Source of the DNA: an uncultured Lachnospiraceae bacterium
Lineage (GTDB): Bacteria; Bacillota; Clostridia; Lachnospirales; Lachnospiraceae
NCBI GenBank assembly: GCA_902489925.1
Contig: CABUBX010000093.1
Span: forward strand, 1-8,553
Direction of reading: 5' to 3'
Length of the DNA stretch: 8,553 bases
Part shown: positions 1 through 5,598 of the stretch, piece by piece
Layout: each line of letters starts with the position of its first letter
Numbering within the stretch: position 1 is the first letter of the stretch
Program-made: the position numbers and the translations under genes
Notes under the pieces: model-generated
The model's input: only the letters and a program-made list of their open reading frames with translations
What the model was told of the DNA's origin: nothing
Databases searched by the model: none

Positions 1-32
1 ATACCAGTCAGAAAGAGAGAATATTGGGATGA
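1..32 (+). CDS. Possible 3' end of an upstream gene, overlapping capF by ATGA
   Basis: In frame 3 nine codons (TSQKERILG) are followed by TGA at 30-32, which overlaps the capF start codon at 29-31 as ATGA. This overlap is a classic sign of translational coupling within an operon. From the pathway, the gene expected here is a CapE/FnlA-type UDP-GlcNAc 4,6-dehydratase/5-epimerase, but too few residues are visible to identify it. The other two forward frames are also open across these bases, so the reading frame is not proven. Confidence 0.3.
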   Translation, partial: TSQKERILG

Positions 33-1252
33 ATATATTAGTTACAGGTGCGGCAGGCTTTGTCGGAAAAAATCTCTGCCAGTCACTTAAAAATATACAA
101 GGGAATAAGGACAGGACACGTCCGAACCTTATAATTGATAAGGTTTATGAGTATGATGTGGATACGGATGCCGCCTTGCTTGATGAATTTTGTGAAAAGG
201 CAGATTTTGTGTTTAATCTTGCCGGTGTGAACCGTCCGAAGGACAATTCAGAGTTTATGGCAGGCAATTTTGGTTTTGCCAATATATTGCTTGATGCGCT
301 TAATAAGCATCATAATTGCTGCCCGGTGATGCTTGCATCTTCAATCCAGGCAACACTTTTGGGACGTTATGCCGGCTCGGATTACGGGAAGTCAAAGCTT
401 GCCGGGGAGGATTTGTTTTTTGAATACGGCATGGAAACAGGTGCCAAAGTTTTAATTTACCGTTTCCCGAATCTTTTTGGCAAGTGGTGCCGTCCGAATT
501 ATAACTCGGCTGTGGCAACCTTCTGCCATAATTATGCCAATGATTTGCCGATTCAGGTCAATGATGCATCTGCAGGGCTTGAGCTTTTGTATATTGATGA
601 CCTTGTGGCGGAGATGCTGGATGCCCTTGAGGGGAAGGAACACCACTGTGAGTTTGACGGCGTAAATACTGTTGCTGCAGAAGATGGCCGTTACTGCTAT
701 GTGCCGGTGACATATAAGGTGACACTCGGTGAGATTGTCAGTATTTTAGACAGCTTTAAGGCGCAGCCTGAAACGCTTGTGATGCCGGAGATTGCGGATA
801 ATTCTTTTGCAAAGAAGCTGTATTCGACATACCTCTCTTATCTGCCGGAGAACAAAACAAAGTTTGAACTGAAAATGAATTGTGATGACCGGGGAAGCTT
901 TACAGAGCTTTTGAAGACAGAAAAGTGCGGACAGTTTTCTGTCAATATCAGTAAGCCGGGCATTACAAAGGGTGAGCACTGGCATCACAGTAAATGGGAA
1001 TTTTTTATTGTCGTGTCGGGGCATGGACTGATTCAGGAAAGAAGGATTGGGCTTGATGAAAACGGGCAGCCTTATCCGGTGAGAAGCTTTGAAGTTTCCG
1101 GGGATAAGATTGAGGCGGTGCATATGTTGCCGGGCTATACCCATAACATTATCAATCTTTCGGAGACAGAAAATCTGGTGACGGTGATGTGGGCCAATGA
1201 GCAGTTTGATGCAGGCCATCCGGATACATTTTTTGAAAAGGTTGTACAATAA
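29..1252 (+). CDS. capF: CapF/WbjC/FnlB-type UDP-sugar reductase (SDR domain plus cupin)
   Basis: This is the bifunctional reductase that acts after CapE in making UDP-N-acetyl-L-fucosamine. It reduces the 4-keto-hexulose intermediate with NADPH in the cytoplasm to give UDP-2-acetamido-2,6-dideoxy-L-talose. The 407-residue protein has the family's two-domain layout. The N-terminal short-chain dehydrogenase domain (about 1-245) carries the nucleotide-binding glycines G7-A-A-G10-F-V-G13, the serines at 104-105 and the catalytic pair Y119xxxK123. The C-terminal cupin (about 275-405) carries a CapF-like metal-binding set: H317, H319, H320, E324 and H372, around GITKGEHWHH. A purine-rich but weak ribosome site (GAAAGAGAGA, 11-20) and the ATGA overlap with a possible upstream gene support this start, although the frame stays open to the window edge. 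capG follows after 25 bases. Length and motifs match the family throughout and no damage is visible. Confidence 0.92.
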   Translation: MNILVTGAAGFVGKNLCQSLKNIQGNKDRTRPNLIIDKVYEYDVDTDAALLDEFCEKADFVFNLAGVNRPKDNSEFMAGNFGFANILLDALNKHHNCCPVMLASSIQATLLGRYAGSDYGKSKLAGEDLFFEYGMETGAKVLIYRFPNLFGKWCRPNYNSAVATFCHNYANDLPIQVNDASAGLELLYIDDLVAEMLDALEGKEHHCEFDGVNTVAAEDGRYCYVPVTYKVTLGEIVSILDSFKAQPETLVMPEIADNSFAKKLYSTYLSYLPENKTKFELKMNCDDRGSFTELLKTEKCGQFSVNISKPGITKGEHWHHSKWEFFIVVSGHGLIQERRIGLDENGQPYPVRSFEVSGDKIEAVHMLPGYTHNIINLSETENLVTVMWANEQFDAGHPDTFFEKVVQ

Positions 1253-1261
1253 CATACTTAT

Positions 1262-1267
1262 AGGAGG
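1262..1267 (+). promoter_or_regulatory. Ribosome binding site fixing the capG start
   Basis: A perfect AGGAGG lies 10 bases before the ATG at 1278. It decides the start. An in-frame ATG at 1197 would add 27 residues of out-of-frame capF sequence and has no such site. Confidence 0.85.
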
Positions 1268-1277
1268 CAAAGAAGTT

Positions 1278-2435
1278 ATGAAAGGTTTTAAGAATAACGG
1301 AAAGTTAAAGCTTTTGATTATTGTCGGCACAAGACCGGAGATTATCCGCCTTGCCGCAGTGATTAAAAAATGCAGAAAATATTTTGACTGTTTGCTGGCA
1401 CATACGGGGCAGAATTATGATTACAATTTAAACGGTGTGTTTTTCCATGATTTGGAATTGGATGACCCGGATATTTATATGGAGGCTGTCGGCAGTGACC
1501 TTGGTGAAACGATGGGCAATATCATTGCAAAGAGCTATCAGCTGATGGCTGAGATTCAGCCGGATGCGGTGCTTGTGCTTGGGGATACAAATTCCTGTCT
1601 TTCAGTCATTGGTGCAAAGCGGCTTCATATTCCAATCTTTCACATGGAGGCCGGCAACAGATGTAAGGATGAGTGTCTTCCGGAGGAGACAAACCGGCGT
1701 ATCGTAGATATTATTTCCGATGTAAACATGGCTTATTCGGAACACGCAAGACGTTATCTTGCAGACTGTGGTTTGCCAAAAGAGCGCACCTATGTGACAG
1801 GCTCTCCGATGGCGGAAGTGCTTCATGAGAATCTGGAAAAGATTGAAGCATCAGATGTTCATCAAAAACTTGGCTTAGAAAAAGGGAGATATATTCTTCT
1901 TTCGGCGCACCGGGAAGAAAACATTGATACGGAGAAGAATTTCTTATCTTTATTTAATGCGGTTAATGCCATTGCAGAAAAATATAATATGCCAATCCTT
2001 TATTCCTGCCATCCAAGAAGCAAAAAAAGGTTAGAGCAGAGTGGGTTTAAGCTGGATGATAGAGTGATTCAGCATGAGCCGCTTGGCTTCCATGACTATA
2101 ACTGCCTGCAGATGAATGCATTTGCAGTGATTTCAGATTCAGGAACTTTGCCGGAGGAATCAAGCTTCTTTACGAGTGTCGGGCATCCGTTTCCGGCTGT
2201 ATGTATTCGAACATCTACAGAGCGTCCGGAGGCACTTGATAAAGCTTGCTTCGTTCTTGCGGGGATTGATGAAAAGTCACTTTTGCAGGCTGTTGACACG
2301 GCAGTGCAGATGAATCTTGACGGCGATTATGGTATTCCGGTACCGGACTATGTAGAAGAAAATGTCAGCACAAAGGTTGTAAAGATTATCCAAAGTTACA
2401 CAGGTGTTGTCAATAAGATGGTTTGGAGAAAATAG
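1278..2435 (+). CDS. capG: CapG/FnlC/WbjD-type UDP-HexNAc 2-epimerase
   Basis: This enzyme inverts C2 of the UDP-amino sugar produced by CapF and yields UDP-N-acetyl-L-fucosamine. The 385-residue protein has the two-Rossmann GT-B-like fold of the WecB/UDP-GlcNAc 2-epimerase family. Visible motifs in order are VGTRPE (16-21), HTGQNYD (42-48), GDTNS with D103, HMEAGNR with E124, PEETNRR (135-141), SAHREEN with H211, SCHPRS (243-248), SDSGTLPEESS (286-296) and TERPEAL (314-320). The HMEAGNRC and SDSGT..EESS forms are typical of the L-FucNAc branch (FnlC/WbjD/CapG). Plain WecB/MnaA enzymes usually read HVEAGLR and SDSGGxQEE. The position directly after capF supports the same assignment. The start at 1278 is chosen because of the AGGAGG and because the nucleotide-binding strand begins soon after it. 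A plain UDP-GlcNAc/ManNAc 2-epimerase is the alternative but fits less well. Confidence 0.9.
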   Translation: MKGFKNNGKLKLLIIVGTRPEIIRLAAVIKKCRKYFDCLLAHTGQNYDYNLNGVFFHDLELDDPDIYMEAVGSDLGETMGNIIAKSYQLMAEIQPDAVLVLGDTNSCLSVIGAKRLHIPIFHMEAGNRCKDECLPEETNRRIVDIISDVNMAYSEHARRYLADCGLPKERTYVTGSPMAEVLHENLEKIEASDVHQKLGLEKGRYILLSAHREENIDTEKNFLSLFNAVNAIAEKYNMPILYSCHPRSKKRLEQSGFKLDDRVIQHEPLGFHDYNCLQMNAFAVISDSGTLPEESSFFTSVGHPFPAVCIRTSTERPEALDKACFVLAGIDEKSLLQAVDTAVQMNLDGDYGIPVPDYVEENVSTKVVKIIQSYTGVVNKMVWRK

Positions 2436-2437
2436 CT

Positions 2438-2456
2438 TTTGAAAAGGCTTTTCAAA
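2438..2456 (+). repeat. Small inverted repeat between capG and the protease gene
   Basis: An 8-bp perfect inverted repeat (TTTGAAAA / TTTTCAAA) with a 3-base GGC loop starts two bases after the capG stop. It has low G+C and no T-run after it, so it does not look like an intrinsic terminator. It could modulate read-through or protect the capFG transcript end. It is followed at 2458 by GGCACGGG, a word that recurs in the next intergenic region. Confidence 0.5.
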
Positions 2457-2492
2457 TGGCACGGGCATAAATGAGGAGAGGGGGCGTACAGC

Positions 2493-4688
2493 ATGAAAAA
2501 GAAGTTTTTTTTAGGAAGTGGTCTTGTTGCAGCATTAATTTGTTTATGCGTCGGTTTTTGGTTTTTAGGGCGCCAGCAAGGGCAAAAAGATTCAAATGAG
2601 CTTAAGCCGCAGCAGAATAATATGATAAATGGAATTGCTCAACAGGCAAATTTGGAAGTTCCAACGGTGTTTGATAAGACTTCAAAATTTGCCAATGAAG
2701 ATACGACTTCGACACCGGGAATAAAGCATGTTCAATTGGACCAGGACGAAAATATAGTGTATTTTGATAATCAATTGATTGTTTATACATATGAGAATCT
2801 TAGTGGTGAAGATGCAAAAAATCTGGCTGAACTTGTGGATGGCGAAATTGTCGGTGATATTAGCGGAAGTATTAATGTGCTGCAGATACAAGTGGAGTCA
2901 TCATCGCTAAGTGTTTTAAGGGAAAAGGCCGTACAGTTGATGTCATCAGAGAACGTTTTATATGCGGATTATGATTACCCTATATCGCCGATTGTGACGT
3001 CGGCAGATGCGAATCCATGGTCAGATAATCCCCAAAAACCGGATTCAAACCGAAACGAAGAGGATACACCGAGTGGTAATGATTGGTGGGCGGAAGCTAT
3101 TGGTGCTTATAGCGCATGGGAATACAGTGAACAATGTCAGACGGTTAAGGTTGGTATTTTAGATGAAGGTTTTGATCTTGAGCATGAAGATCTAAAGCGG
3201 CATGCCTTTATGATGTCAGGTTATGAAGAAAATTCTCCCGATGATCATGGAAATCATGTGGCAGGTTTGATTGGTGCAGCGAATAATACGGTGGGGATTC
3301 GTGGCATTTCGGATTCTTCTATTTTATATTGTGTCGATTGGTCTCCGACGGAATATGAATGTTATCTGTCAACCGGAGAATATATAGAAATCCTTAAGGA
3401 ATTTATCGAAGAAGATATTCGGATTATTAATAATTCGTGGGGGAAATTGCTGCTGTCACAAGATGGATATGTCAAGGCCTTTGATAAGGATGCGATTGGT
3501 TTAAAATATTGGCTTATTTTATGTACGATTAAAGCAACAGGGACGTATGATCAGTATATCCGAACTTGTGAAGCATCAGCTAAACGTTCGGGGATGGATT
3601 GTATGCTGATGATTATGGAACTTCTGCTTAATGGCGAAGACGATTTTTTGATTGTTCAGTCTGCTGGTAATGGCTATGATAAATGTTTAAAAAAGCACGG
3701 TGTGGATGCACGCTATAATGGTGATTTTGCTGCAATAAATGCTGAACTTTATGAGCTGTTGCCTGCCGCAACTAAAGAGAAGCTTGCACAAAAGGGGATA
3801 ACTTACGCGAATATTGATGAAAAGGTATTGATTGTCGGAGCAGTGAGCGATAAGCCGGTAAATCAAAACTACCGGATGACAAAATTTTCTAATTTTGGGG
3901 AAAATGTTGATTTGTGTGCACCGGGTGAGAATATCTATAGTACTATAACTGGAAATGCCTATGGTTATAAGAGTGGAACATCGATGGCTGCGCCGATAGT
4001 GACTGGTTCGGCTGCATATTTAAAATCATTAAATCCTGAACTTAAAATGGATGAAATACGCTCTTTGCTTCTTTCATCAGGAAAAACTGCTGTTGGTGTT
4101 GGAAAGGATTCGGGAAATGAATATCCAATGCTTCATCTTGGTACGGCAGTGCGGATGATGATGGGGGCAAAGCCAAATAGCGATGTCAAAGAGGGACTTT
4201 ATATCGCACATGGAACACAGGATCTTTTGTTTGTCGAATGTGACGAATCTATGGTATCATTTATGGCATGGTGGTTTAAACTAGGTACACTTGAGGAGAC
4301 GGTTATTTTAGAGAATAAGAGTGCAAACTTTGTTAGTGATGGTGAAGGCGGTAAATCGTCTGCCGGTAAAATTTCCTTTGACGGTATGAATGCCAAATTG
4401 ACCCTTGATGAAAATCGTATGTCCTATTTCAATGAAGTTACAGAATATACATGGCTTCGAACATCAATGTGGGAATTGTCCGATGAGCAGCTTCGGGAAG
4501 TTGCGAAAAGTTTGAATGTTCCGGAAACTTTGGAGGTTGAAATTGTACAGTCTGAGCCAAATTACTGGGATGCTTCAGGAATTTATATAACAGAGGTTTA
4601 TGTGATGTCCGATGGTAAGAGTGTGGCTTCTGCATCGGTGAATTCGTTTACAGGAGAACTTGCTCGTAATATTATGGCATATTCGTAA
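2493..4688 (+). CDS. Membrane-anchored subtilisin-like (S8) serine protease with unknown C-terminal domain
   Basis: This is a 731-residue subtilase. The lysines at 2-4 and a hydrophobic stretch at about 5-25 form a signal or anchor segment. No good lipobox or signal-peptidase site is obvious, so the protein may stay tethered to the outer membrane face. Residues about 87-165 look like a subtilase propeptide: a FDNQLIVYTY strand, a GEIVGDI turn and ENVLYADYDYPI just before the catalytic domain. The catalytic domain (about 198-555) shows D224 in ILDEG, H252 in DHGNHVAG, oxyanion N393 in SAGNG and the nucleophile S497 in SGTSMAAP. Segments between SWG (315-317) and N393, and after N393, are clearly longer than in classical subtilisins. 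Residues about 565-731 form an extra domain that I do not recognise. A GAGGAG/GAGGGG site (2473-2483) precedes the start. The gene sits 57 bases after capG, before a terminator, so it is probably the last gene of the glycan operon. Its substrate is unknown. Confidence 0.88.
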   Translation: MKKKFFLGSGLVAALICLCVGFWFLGRQQGQKDSNELKPQQNNMINGIAQQANLEVPTVFDKTSKFANEDTTSTPGIKHVQLDQDENIVYFDNQLIVYTYENLSGEDAKNLAELVDGEIVGDISGSINVLQIQVESSSLSVLREKAVQLMSSENVLYADYDYPISPIVTSADANPWSDNPQKPDSNRNEEDTPSGNDWWAEAIGAYSAWEYSEQCQTVKVGILDEGFDLEHEDLKRHAFMMSGYEENSPDDHGNHVAGLIGAANNTVGIRGISDSSILYCVDWSPTEYECYLSTGEYIEILKEFIEEDIRIINNSWGKLLLSQDGYVKAFDKDAIGLKYWLILCTIKATGTYDQYIRTCEASAKRSGMDCMLMIMELLLNGEDDFLIVQSAGNGYDKCLKKHGVDARYNGDFAAINAELYELLPAATKEKLAQKGITYANIDEKVLIVGAVSDKPVNQNYRMTKFSNFGENVDLCAPGENIYSTITGNAYGYKSGTSMAAPIVTGSAAYLKSLNPELKMDEIRSLLLSSGKTAVGVGKDSGNEYPMLHLGTAVRMMMGAKPNSDVKEGLYIAHGTQDLLFVECDESMVSFMAWWFKLGTLEETVILENKSANFVSDGEGGKSSAGKISFDGMNAKLTLDENRMSYFNEVTEYTWLRTSMWELSDEQLREVAKSLNVPETLEVEIVQSEPNYWDASGIYITEVYVMSDGKSVASASVNSFTGELARNIMAYS

Positions 4689-4708
4689 AAAATAAGAATA
4701 AGTGAAAG

Positions 4709-4745
4709 AGCGTATCTTCCAGAAACATTGGCAGATACGCTTTTT
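4709..4745 (+). terminator. Intrinsic terminator after the protease gene
   Basis: A 9-bp perfect stem (AGCGTATCT at 4709-4717 pairing with AGATACGCT at 4733-4741) encloses a loop that can form a further CCA/TGG pairing, and it runs into five Ts (4741-4745). It lies 20 bases past the protease stop codon and closes the capF-capG-protease unit. The A-rich left flank could make it partly active in the opposite direction, but no convergent gene is present. Confidence 0.85.
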
Positions 4746-4751
4746 GCGGCA

Positions 4752-4776
4752 CGGGTAATTGCTTTGCAATTATGCG
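4752..4776 (+). repeat. Intergenic hairpin upstream of the acetyltransferase-like gene
   Basis: TAATTGC / GCAATTA (4756-4762 and 4766-4772) form a 7-bp perfect stem around a TTT loop. The stem extends outward by a G-T pair, one mismatch and two more G-C pairs. No T-run follows on either strand, so this is not a standard terminator. It stands in the leader of the next gene, about 75 bases before its start, and could be an operator or an RNA structure. No function can be assigned. Confidence 0.45.
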
Positions 4777-4849
4777 CGGTACGACAAAAAAATAAGCTTT
4801 ACTTATGGAATTTATTTATAGATTACTGTAGAAAGAGGGATATGCGAAT

Positions 4850-5497
4850 ATGATACCTATAGAATTGGAAAACTGGCCAAGGAAGCCTTTGCTTGAAAAG
4901 TATGCGGGCTATACATTTCCGTATATTAATATCGGTGCGGAAATTGATGTGACAAATCTGTATGATTTTGTCAAAAAAGAAAAGCTTTCTTTTTACTGTG
5001 CAATGATTTATGTGGCTACAAAAGCAGCACTTGAGATTGAAAATTTTAAATATAGGGTTATTGATGGAAGGCCGATGTTATGTGAAAGCCTGACACCGGT
5101 GTTTACATATCTTCCGGAGGGGCAAGAGCAGTTTTATCTCGTAAGCCAACCATTTGAGGAAGATTTGATAGGCTTTTGCAAAAAGGCAAAGGCGAAGGCT
5201 GAGGCTATGAAAAACGACAAGCTTCATGCCTATATGCACGGAAAAGATGAAGTTGAGATTTTATATATTTCCTGTATTCCGTGGATTCACTATACGCACT
5301 TTATAAGAACCTATGAGGACGCGGATAAAGATAATATTCCCAGGATTTCTTGGGGAAAGTATGCAAAGGACACGGATGGAAGGGTAATGCTGCCATTTTC
5401 TGTCCAGGTGCATCATACGTTGATGGATGGTTATCATGTAGGAATGTACTTTAAAAAAGTAGAGGAAATGCTTGCTTGTGCCGACCTTTTGCGGTAA
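4850..5497 (+). CDS. Chloramphenicol-acetyltransferase-fold protein (CatA-like O-acetyltransferase)
   Basis: The 215-residue length equals that of classical type A chloramphenicol acetyltransferases (about 213-220). The C-terminal active-site motif is complete: VHHTLMDGYHVG with catalytic H189 and D193-G194, following LPFSVQ. An IPW segment (143-145) aligns with the conserved xPW of the family. From memory, true CATs read PWxSFTSF just after this, and the second serine (Ser148 of CAT III) stabilises the tetrahedral intermediate. Here the line is PWIHYTHF, with histidine at that place (H150). It therefore probably acetylates another small hydroxyl compound, perhaps a sugar or metabolite, rather than giving real chloramphenicol resistance. 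The ribosome site AAGAGGGA (4833-4840) lies 9 bases before the ATG. No convincing promoter was found between the terminator at 4745 and this start. The fusion gene follows after 101 bases. Confidence 0.85.
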   Translation: MIPIELENWPRKPLLEKYAGYTFPYINIGAEIDVTNLYDFVKKEKLSFYCAMIYVATKAALEIENFKYRVIDGRPMLCESLTPVFTYLPEGQEQFYLVSQPFEEDLIGFCKKAKAKAEAMKNDKLHAYMHGKDEVEILYISCIPWIHYTHFIRTYEDADKDNIPRISWGKYAKDTDGRVMLPFSVQVHHTLMDGYHVGMYFKKVEEMLACADLLR

Positions 5498-5533
5498 ACT
5501 TGTTTTATGACATATTTATGAGACATTCGAGTG

Positions 5534-5546
5534 CTGTAAAATACAG
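5534..5546 (+). repeat. Short inverted repeat before the acyltransferase-kinase gene
   Basis: CTGTA-AAA-TACAG forms a 5-bp palindromic element within the 101-base gap between the acetyltransferase-like gene and the fusion gene. It overlaps a TAAAAT that could serve as a weak -10 box (5537-5542), but no fitting -35 box lies 16-18 bases upstream. GTATTAAA is also repeated at 5569 and 5579. This could be an operator or merely A/T-rich chance. Confidence 0.25.
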
Positions 5547-5585
5547 TAGCGTAAAATGGGATAAAAAAGTATTAAAATGTATTAA

Positions 5586-5592
5586 AGAGGAG
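5586..5592 (+). promoter_or_regulatory. Ribosome binding site fixing the fusion-gene start
   Basis: AGAGGAG lies 6 bases before the ATG at 5599. The longer in-frame start at 5476 would overlap the preceding gene, has no comparable site, and adds 41 residues with no family resemblance before the LLILGAGGFG nucleotide-binding strand. Confidence 0.8.
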
Positions 5593-5598
5593 ATTGTG

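Noticed and set aside
1197..1277. Longer in-frame start for capG
   Set aside because: It lies inside capF in another frame without a ribosome site, while AGGAGG precedes 1278.
746..1330. 194-codon open frame on the minus strand antisense to capF
   Set aside because: It lies wholly across the strongly supported capF cupin region and the capG start. It resembles no family I recognise and is best explained as a codon-bias shadow.
2523..2555. Lipoprotein signal (lipobox) in the protease N-terminus
   Set aside because: Cysteines at residues 17 and 19 lie inside the hydrophobic core, but the preceding residues (ALIC, ICLC) do not fit the L-[AS]-[GA]-C pattern. A signal anchor is more likely.
4794..4826. 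Sigma-A promoter for the acetyltransferase-like gene
   Set aside because: TTTACT at 4798-4803 and TATAGA at 4817-4822 are only 13 bases apart, too close for a standard promoter.
5476..5598. Longer in-frame start for the fusion gene
   Set aside because: It overlaps the preceding gene, lacks a good ribosome site, and adds residues without family resemblance. AGAGGAG before 5599 is decisive.
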